64,000 bases of DNA from Chloroflexota bacterium (GTDB taxonomy: Bacteria; Chloroflexota; Limnocylindria; Limnocylindrales; CSP1-4). Positions 43,160 to 52,282 of this stretch are shown in pieces. How positions within the stretch are numbered: position 1 is the first letter of the stretch; each line of letters opens with the position of its first letter. The stretch covers positions 19,732-83,731 of the forward strand of contig JAJYGH010000013.1 in the NCBI GenBank assembly GCA_021785175.1, read 5' to 3'. The position numbers and the translations under genes are program-made. A model generated the notes under the pieces. It made no database searches. It was not told the DNA's origin and saw nothing but the letters and a program-made list of their open reading frames with translations.

Positions 43160-43978
43160 GTGGCGGACGAACGCGAGCGGTGGGCGCTGATCCTCGGCGC
43201 CAGCAGTGGCTTCGGGGAGGCGGCGGCTCTGGCCCTCGCGAAGGACGGCTACCACATCGCCGGCGTCCACCTGGACCGGCGCTCCGGGATGCGGCACGTG
43301 GATGAGATCTGCGCCCGGATCCGGGCGCTCGGGCGCGAGGCGCACTTCTTCAACGTGAACGCGGCCGACGACGACCAGCGAGCGGGCGTTCTTCGCTCCA
43401 TCCGCGAGCGGTTCGACCAGACCGAGTCGGCGGGCGGCCACGCGTACGTGCGCGTGCTCCTGCACTCGCTCGCGTTCGGGACGCTCAAGCCGTTCCTGGC
43501 TGCGGATGCGGCGAACGCGATCAGCCGCAAGAACATGGAAATGACGCTCGACGTGATGGCCAACAGCCTCGTGTACTGGGCGCAGGACCTGGTGCGGGAG
43601 CGGTTCATCGAGGCCGGGTCGCACATCTACGCCATGACCAGCGAGGGGTCCAGCCGCGTGGTCGAGAGCTACGGGGCCGTCAGCGCGGCGAAGGCCGCGC
43701 TCGAGTCGCACTGCCGGCAGCTTGCGACCGAGCTGGCCCGGCTTGGGATGGGGGCGACCTGCAACGCGATCCGGGCCGGCGTGACGATGACCCACGCGCT
43801 CATGCAGATCCCCGAGCACGACGCCCTCGTGCGCGAGGCCGGCCGGCGCAACCCGAGCGGCCGCCTGACCACGACGGAGGACGTCGCCCGTGCGATCGTC
43901 ACGCTCTCGTGCGAAGGCACCGAGTGGATGACAGGCAACGTCCTTGGGATCGATGGCGGGGAGTTCGTGACCGGATGA
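43160..43978 (+). CDS. FabI-like short-chain dehydrogenase/reductase
   Basis: A 272-residue SDR. The NAD(P) loop is GASSGFGEAAALAL near the N-terminus. The catalytic Tyr and Lys lie in SYGAVSAAKAALESH with six residues between them (YxxxxxxK), the spacing of enoyl-ACP reductases such as FabI rather than the usual YxxxK. The C-terminal CNAIRAGVTMT and VLGIDGGEF also follow the FabI pattern. It may be an enoyl-thioester reductase of fatty-acid or secondary metabolism. GTG 43160 follows GGGAGGA. Its stop overlaps the next small frame by ATGA. Confidence 0.85.
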   Translation: MADERERWALILGASSGFGEAAALALAKDGYHIAGVHLDRRSGMRHVDEICARIRALGREAHFFNVNAADDDQRAGVLRSIRERFDQTESAGGHAYVRVLLHSLAFGTLKPFLAADAANAISRKNMEMTLDVMANSLVYWAQDLVRERFIEAGSHIYAMTSEGSSRVVESYGAVSAAKAALESHCRQLATELARLGMGATCNAIRAGVTMTHALMQIPEHDALVREAGRRNPSGRLTTTEDVARAIVTLSCEGTEWMTGNVLGIDGGEFVTG

Positions 43979-44190
43979 CCGCCGCGGAAGCGCGGGGCGA
44001 CGATCGGTCGTCGGCGGGCGACGCCAGGGTGTCGGGCGGCGCGCTCGCGACTGGGCTGGCCGAGGGGCGGCTGTTCGTCGAGACGGTCAGGCGCGGTCGC
44101 AGCGCCGGCGGGCTCGCGGCGCAGCGGCCGGGAGCGCGGGAAGGGATGCCGGCGCGCGCCCAGGCCCACCACGCGAAGGAGCCGCGATGA
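43975..44190 (+). CDS. possible 71-residue coupled small protein
   Basis: A short frame of 71 codons plus stop fits exactly between the SDR and aminotransferase genes, sharing ATGA overlaps with both (43975-43978 and 44187-44190). The product is Ala/Gly/Arg-rich with no membrane segment or known motif. Double start-stop overlap is strong evidence of translational passage of ribosomes, but the protein itself may be expendable. The aminotransferase also has its own ribosome site (GAAGGAG). Sequence alone cannot decide whether this is a true gene. Confidence 0.4.
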   Translation: MTAAEARGDDRSSAGDARVSGGALATGLAEGRLFVETVRRGRSAGGLAAQRPGAREGMPARAQAHHAKEPR

Positions 44191-45341
44191 GTGGATCGCT
44201 GCCCCCGACACGCCTGGGCGCGGTGCCCGATTTCGAGCTCGAACGGTTCTTCGACCGCTTCGAGTTCGACCTGCCGTATCAGCTCGGCTCGTCCGACCCA
44301 CAGACGCTCGGCCTCGGCGAGCTGCTCGCGTATGCGGACGAGCGGCAGCGGCAGCGCTGGGCCACGCTTCGCCTCGGGTACCGCACGGCGGCGGGCGACC
44401 CCGATCTCCGTGCCGCCATCGCCGGCCTGTACCCGGGCCGAACCTCCGAGGACGTGCTCGTCGCGGTCGGCGCGGCCGAGGCGCTGATGCTGACGTTCGC
44501 CGCCTCGCTCGCGCCGGGCGACCGGGCGATCGCGCTCACGCCCGCGTACCAGTCGCTGCACGAGATGCCGCGCGCGATGGGGGCGGACCTCGAGCTGGTC
44601 CCGGTGGAGCGCGCCGGCGGCGGGTGGCGGTTCCCGTTCGAGCGCCTGATGGATGCCCTGCGGCCGGGGATCACGGCGCTCGTCCTCAACACGCCGCACA
44701 ACCCGACGGGCGTGGCCGCGAGCGCTGAGCAGCTGGCGACGATCCTCCGACGTTGCGAGGATGCGGGGATCCGGGTGATCGGCGACGAGGTCTACCGCGG
44801 GCTCGAGTGGGCGCTGCCCACGCCGCCGTCCGTCACCGGGCTCTCCGACCGCGCGGTCGCGGTCGGCGTGACGTCGAAGGTGTACGGGCTGGCCGGGCTG
44901 CGGATCGGGTGGCTCGTGACGGGCGACACGGATCTGCGTCGGCGCGCGATGGCGATCAAGGACTACACGACGCTGTGCGCGGCCGGCCCGTCCGAGGTGC
45001 TTGCCACGATCGCCGTGTCCGCGCACACGGCGCTGCGGGACCGCACGCGGGCGCTGTGCGAGGCGAACATGGACGCGCTGGACGCGTTCGTCGCCGCGCG
45101 CCCCGATCTCGTGGCGTGGCGGCGACCCGCCGCCACGACGATCTCCGTCGCGCGGATCGCGGCGCCGTTGCTGGCCCGCCACGGCGGAGACGCCGACGCT
45201 GTGCTCGCGAGCTGGCGAGGGCGGGCGGGCGTCGTCGTGGTTCCAGGACCGGCATTCGGCTGCGCGGCCGATGAATTCCGTCTCGGCTTCGGTCGGACCG
45301 ACCTGCCGGCGGCCATTCAGGCGCTGTCAGGCGCCGGCTAG
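44187..45341 (+). CDS. PLP-dependent aminotransferase class I/II
   Basis: A 384-residue fold-type I aminotransferase. It has VLNTPHNPTG (substrate-binding Asn region), GDEVYRGLEW (Asp to the pyridine nitrogen) and TSKVYGLAGLRIGWL with the PLP Lys. The conserved C-terminal Arg is in ADEFRLGFGR. The N-terminal half is typical of capreomycidine-synthase or MalY-like members of the family. ATG 44187 follows GAAGGAG. It is last in the unit with the SDR and the small frame. The amino donor and acceptor are unknown. Confidence 0.9.
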   Translation: MSGSLPPTRLGAVPDFELERFFDRFEFDLPYQLGSSDPQTLGLGELLAYADERQRQRWATLRLGYRTAAGDPDLRAAIAGLYPGRTSEDVLVAVGAAEALMLTFAASLAPGDRAIALTPAYQSLHEMPRAMGADLELVPVERAGGGWRFPFERLMDALRPGITALVLNTPHNPTGVAASAEQLATILRRCEDAGIRVIGDEVYRGLEWALPTPPSVTGLSDRAVAVGVTSKVYGLAGLRIGWLVTGDTDLRRRAMAIKDYTTLCAAGPSEVLATIAVSAHTALRDRTRALCEANMDALDAFVAARPDLVAWRRPAATTISVARIAAPLLARHGGDADAVLASWRGRAGVVVVPGPAFGCAADEFRLGFGRTDLPAAIQALSGAG

Positions 45342-45471
45342 TCGAGCCGGCTCCGCGCGCCGGCGTGCAGGCCGAACGCAGGCCGAACGCCGGCGCCCCC
45401 ATTCGGGGTAGCCCGGTCCCTGCGGCACCCTCCGGCCCAACGGCCGGATCTCCCATTCGTGCGAACGGCGC

Positions 45472-45477
45472 TACCCT
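45472..45477 (+). promoter_or_regulatory. leaderless-type -10 (TACCCT) of the NarL-type two-component operon
   Basis: TACCCT, then 7 nt, then GTG 45485, with no ribosome site. Confidence 0.5.
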
Positions 45478-45484
45478 GTCTGAT

Positions 45485-46792
45485 GTGCGGGTACGACAGC
45501 GCTGGCTTGCGGTTCTCGTGCCGGTCCTCGTGGTCGGCGTCATCGAGGTGGCCAGCGACACGTTCCTCGATCGCCACCTGCCGTTTCCGCGCGACACGAT
45601 CCTCGTCATGGCCGTCGTCGTCGTGCTGGCGATCGTGTACGGGACGCTCGTCTTCCGGAGGCTCGACCGGTTGACCGGGACGTTGCGCCAGCAGAACGCG
45701 GAACTCGCTGCGCGACATGCCGAGGCCTCGGCGCTGCACCGGGTCAGCATCGCGATCACGGCCCTCCAGAACATCGACGCCGTCCTGCGCGCGGTCGTCG
45801 AGAGCGCTCGCTCGCTGCTCGGTGCGGACCTGGCCGTTCTCGTTCTCCCCGGTCCGGACGGCGATCCGTGGCTCGCGGCCGCGGCCGGGCCGCGTGCCGG
45901 CATCGACCCGATGGGCGAGCAGCCGGGCGAGGATTTCCGTCGCTTCGTGCGGCCGGAGCACCTCGTCGCCAACCTCGCCGCGCCGCTGCGGCTCGGCGAT
46001 CGGACGATCGGCACGCTCGCCGTCGTCTCGGGGGCCGGCCGCTCCTACGGCGTGGACGACGTCGAGGTGCTGTCGTCGCTCGCCAGCCAGGCCGCCATCG
46101 CGCTCGAGAACGACCGGCTGCAGCGCGAGCTGCGTGAGATGGCCGTGCGCGGCGAGCGCGAGCGGATCGCGCGCGAGATGCATGACGGGCTCGCGCAGGT
46201 GCTCGGGTACGTCAACACGAAGTCGCAGGCGGCGGGGGAGCTGCTCGCGACAGGGCGGATCGACGCCGCGCGCGCGCAGCTGTCGGAGCTGGCAGTCGCC
46301 GCCCGCTCGGTGTACGTCGACGTCCGCGAGGCGATCCTCGGGCTGTCGAGCCCGATCCCGCCCGATCGTGGGCTCGTCGGTGCACTCGAGGAGTACGGCG
46401 AGCGCTTCTCGGAGGCGTCGAAGCTGTTCGTCCGGGTCGATGCGCCGGGATCTGTCCGAGGCCTCGTGCTGGCTCCGGACGTGCAGGCGCAGGTGTTCCG
46501 GATCGTGCAGGAGGCGCTCACGAACGTCCGCAAGCACGCCGCCGCGCAGCGGGTCGTCATTTCGCTCGAGATGGAGGAGGATACGCTCGTGGTGCAGGTG
46601 GAGGACGACGGACGCGGCATGGCGGGCACCGAAACGCCCGCAAGCGACTGGCCGCACTACGGGTTGCGTACGATGCAGGAGCGCGCGGCGACGGTGGGGG
46701 CCGAGTTGCGCGTGGAGCCGGCGGAGCCGCAGGGGACACGGGTGACCGTGCGCGTGCCGGTCGTCGCCGTGAACGGCAGGAGGGTTGCCTGA
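45485..46792 (+). CDS. NarL-type sensor histidine kinase with GAF domain
   Basis: A 435-residue membrane histidine kinase. Two membrane segments (about residues 6-25 and 40-58) are followed by a short coiled coil and a GAF domain (about 90-230). The HisKA_3 dimerisation box is ERERIAREMHDGLAQVLGYV, with the phosphorylated His in the HD pair. The ATPase has EALTNVRKHAAA (N-box), EDDGRGM and YGLRTMQERA. The start GTG 45485 follows TACCCT by 7 nt with no ribosome site, hence probably leaderless. It shares a one-base overlap (TGATG) with the response regulator gene. Confidence 0.92.
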   Translation: MRVRQRWLAVLVPVLVVGVIEVASDTFLDRHLPFPRDTILVMAVVVVLAIVYGTLVFRRLDRLTGTLRQQNAELAARHAEASALHRVSIAITALQNIDAVLRAVVESARSLLGADLAVLVLPGPDGDPWLAAAAGPRAGIDPMGEQPGEDFRRFVRPEHLVANLAAPLRLGDRTIGTLAVVSGAGRSYGVDDVEVLSSLASQAAIALENDRLQRELREMAVRGERERIAREMHDGLAQVLGYVNTKSQAAGELLATGRIDAARAQLSELAVAARSVYVDVREAILGLSSPIPPDRGLVGALEEYGERFSEASKLFVRVDAPGSVRGLVLAPDVQAQVFRIVQEALTNVRKHAAAQRVVISLEMEEDTLVVQVEDDGRGMAGTETPASDWPHYGLRTMQERAATVGAELRVEPAEPQGTRVTVRVPVVAVNGRRVA

Positions 46793-47433
46793 TGCGGGTG
46801 TTGCTGGCCGACGATCACACGCTGTTTCGCGACGGAGTGGCGTCGCTGATCTCCGCGTGGGGACACGAGGTGGTCGGCCAGGCGTCGAACGGGGAGGAGG
46901 CCGTCTCGCTCGCCGACAAGCTCCGCCCGGACCTGGTGCTCATGGACGTCCGGATGCCCGGCCTGTCGGGGCTCGCCGCCACGCAGCGCATCCGCACCGA
47001 CCATCCCGAGGTCGCGATCGTCATGCTGACCGTCAGCGAGGACGAGGACGACCTCTTCACCGCGATCAAGGCGGGTGCGCAGGGGTACCTGCTCAAGAAC
47101 CTCGAGAGCGCGCAGCTGCGTTCGATGCTGGAGGCGGTGTCGAGGGGTGAGGCGGCCATCACGCCCGCGACGGCGGCTCGCATCATCGACGAGTTCCTGC
47201 GGCCGGACCGGCCCCGTCTGCCAGTCGAGCCCGACCGGCTGACGGACCGCGAGATCGACGTGCTGCGGCTCGTGACGCAGGGGTTGCGGAACAAGGAGAT
47301 CGCGTCGCGGCTCGGGATCACCGAGAACACCGCGAAATTCCACCTGAAGAACATCCTCGAGAAGCTGCACGCGCAGAGCCGGACGGAGCTGGCGGCACGC
47401 GCCGTCCGGGAGGGCCTGGTCCCGCAGGACTGA
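46792..47433 (+). CDS. LuxR/NarL-family response regulator
   Basis: A 213-residue regulator. The receiver has the acidic pair ADDHTLF, the phosphorylated Asp in LVLMDVRMPG and the Lys in YLLKN. The C-terminal HTH reads LTDREIDVLRLVTQGLRNKEIASRLGITENTAKFHLKNILEKL, a classic LuxR module. It is coupled to the kinase gene by TGATG and is its cognate partner. It is followed 222 bp later by the redox operon, which may be one of its targets; this is inference from position. Confidence 0.95.
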   Translation: MRVLLADDHTLFRDGVASLISAWGHEVVGQASNGEEAVSLADKLRPDLVLMDVRMPGLSGLAATQRIRTDHPEVAIVMLTVSEDEDDLFTAIKAGAQGYLLKNLESAQLRSMLEAVSRGEAAITPATAARIIDEFLRPDRPRLPVEPDRLTDREIDVLRLVTQGLRNKEIASRLGITENTAKFHLKNILEKLHAQSRTELAARAVREGLVPQD

Positions 47434-47655
47434 CGCGGCGGGCGCGGCCTCGCCGCCGCCCCGGCCGCCCGGCGCGCAGGCAACCCACGCGCTGGCCCGC
47501 GGAAACCCGCATCCCGCCCGACTCCCGGTCCGAACGGCCCGGGCCATTCGACCCCCTTGCGCCGCCCCGGTCGAGATCGGCCCGACTCTCCGGTCGCGTG
47601 TGTGACTCGCGGCGTCCACGCGGCATCCTCTGGGCACGAATTGCCGGAGGTGCGC

Positions 47656-49656
47656 ATGGGCTACCGCATCACGATCGATCAACGGGGATGCTTCAACTGC
47701 GGCGTCTGCATGGACGTGTGCCCCGTGCAGGCGCTCGACATGTCCCGCCCGACGAACGGCGGGCCCGAGACTGGATCCCGGGACGGCGCGCCCCTGCGCT
47801 GGATGATGGAGTTCCCGACGCAGGTCGGCGAGTGCATCGGCTGCGGGATCTGCGTGCGCGAGTGCCCCGTCGTGGTCGTGACGCTCGACTCCGCCCCCGG
47901 CGAGACGCCGCTGGCGCCGCGACAGGGCCCGATCACACGCCCCGTGCCCGCCACCGAACCGCCCGCCTGGATCCCGCTCGGCGAGGCGACGCGCGAGGCT
48001 CTCAAGCCCGACCACCCCGAGCCGTTCGCGTCGCTGTTCACCTGGCGCACGAGTGAGCGGCCTCAGCCGTGGCAGACCTGGCGGTCGATGATCGAGAGTG
48101 ACCGCGACCCGAAGGCGCCGTGCCAGGCGGCCTGTCCCGCCGGCACCGACGCGGGGCGGTACGTCGGCGCGATCGCCGCGGGGCGGTACGACGAGGCGTA
48201 CGCCGTGGCGGCGGAGGTCAACCCCTTCCCGTCCGTCTGCGGCTGGATCTGCACCGCGCCGTGCGAATCCGCCTGCCGGCGCGGCACGCTGGACGAGCCG
48301 ATCTCGATCCGCAGCCTGAAGCGCTTCGCGGCGGAACACGGGCGCCTGCCGAAGGTGGCGCCGCCCAAGGAGCGCCGGAGCGAGCGGGTCGCGATCGTCG
48401 GCGGCGGGCCGGCGGGCATGTCGGCCGCCTACTACCTGGTGCGGCTCGGATATCGCGTCACGGTGTTCGAGGCGATGCCCGTGCCCGGCGGCATGATGGC
48501 GATCGGGATCCCGTCATACCGGCTTCCGCGCGAGGCGCTGCAGGAGGAGGTCCAGCGGATCGTCGACCTCGGCGTCGAGCTCCGGCTCGACACCGCGATG
48601 GGGCGGGACTTCAGCCTGAGCGACCTCGAGGCGCAGGGGTTCAGCGCGGTCTTCCTCGCGACCGGTGCTTCCAGGAGTCGCCGGCTCGGGGTCCCGGGCG
48701 ACCAGCTCTCGGGCGTCGTGCCCGCCACGTTGTTCCTCAAGCAGGTCAACCTCGGCGAAGGGCCGCGCCTTTCGGGTCCGATCGTCGTCGTCGGCGGCGG
48801 CAGCACCGCGATGGACGCCGCACGCTCGGCGCTCCGCAGCGGGGCCGACTCCGTGACGATCCTCTACCGGCGCGGCCGCGCGGACATGCCGGCGCAGCAC
48901 GAGGAAATCGAGGCCGCAGAGCGCGAGGGCATCTCCATCCGCACCGGCGTCGTCATCGACGAGGTCCTGGGCAACGGCCGCGTGGGCTCGGTCCGGTGCC
49001 GGATCCAGCAGCCGACCGGGCGCGTCGAGTCGGGCCGGACGGTCTGGGAGGTCGTCGCGGGGAGCGACTTCGAGGCCTCCTGCTCCACCATTCTCGTCGC
49101 GATCGGCGAGGAGCCCGACCCGTCGATCCTGCCGCCCGGCACGGGCATCGAGGTGAGCGCCTGGGCCGGCATCATGGCCGACCCCCGGACGCTCGCGACC
49201 GGCCGGGCCGGCGTCTTCGCCGGTGGCGACGTCGTCTCGGGTCCGAAGACGGTCATCGACGCCGTGGCCAACGGGCGTCGCGCCGCCGCGTCGATCCACG
49301 AGTACCTCGCGGGAGCCCGCGACGGCGAGGCCGAGATCATGGCCGCGGTGCGCTACCCGCGCGGGCCGGAGCGGTCACTGCAGCTCGATCTCGCCCGGCG
49401 CGAGCGGGTGCGCATCGAGCATCCGGACTACGTGCCCGGGTCGTTCACCGCAAACGAGCCCGGCCTCGATGAGGCGCAGGCCCGGCAGGAGGCCTCTCGC
49501 TGCTTCCGCTGCGACGCGGTCTACAGCTGCGGGGTCGTCCAGGTTCTCTCCGGCCGCGGCCCCGCCGACGGCGCGCTGCCGGTGCTCCCGCCGCCACACC
49601 CACAGCCGCGCGTGCCGAACGTCGCCGCCGGCGCCACGACCGGAGGAGGACAGTGA
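47656..49656 (+). CDS. ferredoxin-fused NAD(P)/FAD oxidoreductase (GltD/NfnL-like)
   Basis: A 666-residue iron-sulfur flavoprotein. Residues 1-80 are a bacterial 8Fe ferredoxin: CFNCGVCMDVCPVQALD and CIGCGICVRECPVVVV give two 4Fe-4S clusters. Residues about 155-215 form the Cys-rich DPYD/GltD N-terminal domain (CQAACPAGTD..GRY and CGWICTAPCESAC). From about 245 a two-dinucleotide-binding domain follows, with FAD site IVGGGPAGMSAAYYL, VPGGMMAIGIPSYRLP and NAD site VVVGGGSTAMDAA, ending in a FAGGDVVSGPKTVIDAVANGR clamp. A late CFRCDAVYSCG suggests a third metal site. ATG 47656 follows GGAGGTG. The next gene starts on its stop (GTGA). Confidence 0.92.
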   Translation: MGYRITIDQRGCFNCGVCMDVCPVQALDMSRPTNGGPETGSRDGAPLRWMMEFPTQVGECIGCGICVRECPVVVVTLDSAPGETPLAPRQGPITRPVPATEPPAWIPLGEATREALKPDHPEPFASLFTWRTSERPQPWQTWRSMIESDRDPKAPCQAACPAGTDAGRYVGAIAAGRYDEAYAVAAEVNPFPSVCGWICTAPCESACRRGTLDEPISIRSLKRFAAEHGRLPKVAPPKERRSERVAIVGGGPAGMSAAYYLVRLGYRVTVFEAMPVPGGMMAIGIPSYRLPREALQEEVQRIVDLGVELRLDTAMGRDFSLSDLEAQGFSAVFLATGASRSRRLGVPGDQLSGVVPATLFLKQVNLGEGPRLSGPIVVVGGGSTAMDAARSALRSGADSVTILYRRGRADMPAQHEEIEAAEREGISIRTGVVIDEVLGNGRVGSVRCRIQQPTGRVESGRTVWEVVAGSDFEASCSTILVAIGEEPDPSILPPGTGIEVSAWAGIMADPRTLATGRAGVFAGGDVVSGPKTVIDAVANGRRAAASIHEYLAGARDGEAEIMAAVRYPRGPERSLQLDLARRERVRIEHPDYVPGSFTANEPGLDEAQARQEASRCFRCDAVYSCGVVQVLSGRGPADGALPVLPPPHPQPRVPNVAAGATTGGGQ

Positions 49657-50264
49657 CTCCAGCTCAGATCCAGGCGTTCATCAACGTCGGGGAGCCATTC
49701 GTCGAGGGCACCATCGCGGCCGCGCTGGTCGCGCTCTGGCTCCTCGTCGTCGCGCTGCATCTCGCGCGACCGTACATGCTCGCGACCCTGCAGAAGTTCA
49801 CCCTCCGGCTCGCTGCCGATCTCTGGTGGATCATCTACGTCGCCCTGCGCGACCTGCTCGTCGTCCAGGTGTTCCTCGGAAGCTTCATCTTCTTCTACCC
49901 CGACGTCGTCAGGGCGGACAATCTCCCGATCACGGGCGGCCTCGCCGCCGCCTGCGCGTTCGCGGCGCTCGTGGTGAAGCTGACGACCCGCGGCGACGCT
50001 GACCCGCGCGGCTTCCGGCTCCAGACGATCCTGCTCGGGGTCGGCTCGATGCTCTACATCGTGCCGTACGTGCTTGGCGTCCAGGTCACCACGATCGGGT
50101 CGGGCGTCAGCAACCAGCTCGCCGCCCTCCTCGACAGCTCGCAGAACACGAACGTGTCCCTGCCGCTTGCGTACATCTCCGCGGCGATCGTCGGGCTGCT
50201 CGGCCTGTACGCCGTCATCTACAACCTGCGGATCGCCGACACGCGCCGGCCGCAGGCCCGCTGA
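49653..50264 (+). CDS. uncharacterised membrane protein A of the redox operon
   Basis: A 203-residue protein with five hydrophobic segments. It shares with the next gene the pattern LH-x-A/S-RPY...TLR...D-x-WW-x-x-YV-x-x-RD-x-L...KLT-x-x-A/D-x-DP...FR...LYI-x-P, so the two are paralogues. The conserved His, Arg and Trp-Trp near the first two helices could bind haem or quinone, but no CxxCH or known cytochrome motif is present. GTG 49653 overlaps the flavoprotein stop (GTGA) behind GGAGGA. I do not recognise a named family. A role as membrane electron acceptor or quinone site for the flavoprotein is inference. Confidence 0.8.
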   Translation: MTPAQIQAFINVGEPFVEGTIAAALVALWLLVVALHLARPYMLATLQKFTLRLAADLWWIIYVALRDLLVVQVFLGSFIFFYPDVVRADNLPITGGLAAACAFAALVVKLTTRGDADPRGFRLQTILLGVGSMLYIVPYVLGVQVTTIGSGVSNQLAALLDSSQNTNVSLPLAYISAAIVGLLGLYAVIYNLRIADTRRPQAR

Positions 50265-50277
50265 CGAGGAGCGTGCC

Positions 50278-50991
50278 ATGACCTCCGACCAGATCACCTC
50301 ATCGTTCGTCCAGGGCGGCGAGGGGTGGATGGTGCTGTCGATCGCGGCGATCCTGCCCATCCTCTGGGCGTTCACGCTCGTCGTCCACTTCAGCCGTCCC
50401 TACGTGATCCGCTTCCTGCAGACGCTGACGCTCCGTTTCGGCGGCGACGTCTGGTGGCTCTCGTACGTGCTGATGCGCGACGGGCTGATGATGATCACGC
50501 TCGCGCTCAGCATGATCTTCCTGATGCCGAACCTGTACATCGGTCTCGGCCTGCCGCTCACCGCGCCGCTCGCGGCCGTGCTGCTCTTCTGGGCGCTCGT
50601 CATCAAGCTGACGCGTGACGCTGACGACGATCCGCAGGCGTTCCGCGCGGTCAGCGTCCTGCTCGTGGTGGCATCCGCGCTGTACATCATCCCGCAGATC
50701 TACGGCCTCGAGGCCGGCGGCGAGACGGACATCTGGGGCACGTTCGGGCTCGGCTGGCTCCCCGGTGTCCTGTCGGCGAACCAGGGCTGGATGAACCCGC
50801 TTGCCTGGCCGATCCTGATCGTGAGCCTGGCCCTGTTCGGCATCACCGGCGGGTACCTGTTCACGCGCTTCATGCTCAGCCTCCGTCGCGAGGGCGTCAC
50901 CGCCGGCACCGTCCCGGGCTCCGACGCGGACCGCCAGGGGGCGGCGCAGGGCGGGAACGTCCAGTCGTCGGCCGGGCCGGTCGCCGGATAG
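50278..50991 (+). CDS. uncharacterised membrane protein B of the redox operon (paralogue)
   Basis: A 237-residue protein with five or six hydrophobic segments, paralogous to the preceding gene (HFSRPYVIRFLQTLTLRFGGD, WWLSYVLMRDGL, KLTRDADDDPQAFR, LYIIPQIYGLE). The C-terminal 30 residues are Gly/Ala/Ser-rich and cytosolic. ATG 50278 follows GAGGAG, 13 bp after its neighbour. A heterodimeric membrane module made of the two paralogues is the simplest reading. No cofactor motif was seen. Confidence 0.8.
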   Translation: MTSDQITSSFVQGGEGWMVLSIAAILPILWAFTLVVHFSRPYVIRFLQTLTLRFGGDVWWLSYVLMRDGLMMITLALSMIFLMPNLYIGLGLPLTAPLAAVLLFWALVIKLTRDADDDPQAFRAVSVLLVVASALYIIPQIYGLEAGGETDIWGTFGLGWLPGVLSANQGWMNPLAWPILIVSLALFGITGGYLFTRFMLSLRREGVTAGTVPGSDADRQGAAQGGNVQSSAGPVAG

Positions 50992-51000
50992 TCGCACTGG

Positions 51001-51024
51001 TCGCGGCCGCGAAGCGGTCGCGGA
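51001..51024 (+). terminator. hairpin after the redox operon
   Basis: CGCGGCCGC and GCGGTCGCG pair (one G-T wobble) around GAA just after the last gene of the operon. Only short T-containing sequence follows, so termination efficiency is uncertain. Confidence 0.4.
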
Positions 51025-51153
51025 TTGATCTCTGGGCCAGGCGGGTCGGGCGCTGCTCGCCCGCCTTGCCGTTTCTCGCGGGCTCCGGGTCCGCCGTCTC
51101 TCCGGCCGCGCCCCCACGCTCCCGGCGGGCGCCCGGGGGCGCGGCCTCATCGA

Positions 51154-52125
51154 CTACGGGATGTCGACCAGCACCTTCCCGAGCACGTGACGCTCGACGG
51201 CCTCGTGCGCGTCCGCGATCCGCTCGAGCGGGAAGTGGTGCTCGGGAAGCGGGCGCAGCGCACCGGCGGCCAGCGCCTCGCCGACGCCCGCGACCGCGTC
51301 GCGCATCTGCTGCGGCGTGAGGTTGTAGACGAGCACGAACTCGAGGCGCGCGTTCGCCGTCATGAGGCGCCGTACCGGGATGGTCGGGTCGGGCGCGTCG
51401 ATCGCGTACGAGACGATCGTGCCGTGGCCGATGAGCACGTCGATGTCGGTCGGCAGGTTGGCGGCGATCGCGACGTCCACGATCCGGTCGACGCCGTCCG
51501 GCGCGATCCGCCGCACCTGGTCGACGTGGGCGGGATCCCGGTAGTCGACCACGTGGTCGGCGCCTGCCTCGGAGGCGAGGCGCTCCTTCTCCGGCGAGCT
51601 TGCCGTCGCGATGACTCGCGCGCCCCCACGCTTCGCGAGCTGGATCGCGGCGTTTCCGACCGCCCCGGCGCCGCCCGTGATCAGCACGGTCCGGCCGTCG
51701 AGGGGGCCGTCCGCGAACAGGCAGTGCTGCGCGGTGATGAACGGGATCGCGAGCCCCGCCCCCTGGTCGAACCCGACCCCATCCGGCAATGGGACGGCCT
51801 GGTCGGACGGGATGCAGGTGTACTCCGCCGCCGTCCCGTTGAACCGGCCGTGCGCCGCGTTGTAGACCCACACCCGCTGCCCCACGCGCCCCGGATCCAC
51901 GCCCGGTCCGACCGCGTCGATCACGCCGGCGCCGTCCTGGTCGGGGATCTGGCCCTCGGGCGGCAGGTCCGGTCCGGCGCTCCGCGTCTTCCAGTCGGTC
52001 GGGTTCACGCCGGACACCCGCACCCGCACCCGGACCTCGCCCGGCCCGGGTGTCGGATCGAGCAGGTCGACGATCTCCAGGACCTCCCGCGCGGGACCCC
52101 GCCGGTGATACACCGCAGCCTTCAT
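51154..52125 (-). CDS. NADPH:quinone oxidoreductase-like, zinc-independent MDR family
   Basis: A 323-residue medium-chain dehydrogenase/reductase. It has the GroES-like N-terminal domain (VSGVNPTDWKTRSG-type segment, then QDGAGVIDAVG) and a Rossmann domain with VLITGGAGAVGNAAIQLAK, the quinone-reductase variant of the NADPH loop. Cys ligands for catalytic or structural zinc are missing, which places it with the quinone oxidoreductase/zeta-crystallin group. ATG 52125 follows GAGGTGA. It stands alone on the minus strand, converging with the redox operon. The substrate is unknown. Confidence 0.9.
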   Translation of the reverse strand: MKAAVYHRRGPAREVLEIVDLLDPTPGPGEVRVRVRVSGVNPTDWKTRSAGPDLPPEGQIPDQDGAGVIDAVGPGVDPGRVGQRVWVYNAAHGRFNGTAAEYTCIPSDQAVPLPDGVGFDQGAGLAIPFITAQHCLFADGPLDGRTVLITGGAGAVGNAAIQLAKRGGARVIATASSPEKERLASEAGADHVVDYRDPAHVDQVRRIAPDGVDRIVDVAIAANLPTDIDVLIGHGTIVSYAIDAPDPTIPVRRLMTANARLEFVLVYNLTPQQMRDAVAGVGEALAAGALRPLPEHHFPLERIADAHEAVERHVLGKVLVDIP

Positions 52126-52282
52126 GCCGTCACCTCGCTGCTCTTCGCGTCGACGCCGGAACCGCGCCGCGTGCCACCCGCTCGACAGCGAGCCGGAAGC
52201 CGCCCGCGTGCGGCTCCGGCACCGAGCCGGGCGATCGACCGGCATCCACGGCTGCGGCACCGAGCCGGGCGACCGCTCGCCG

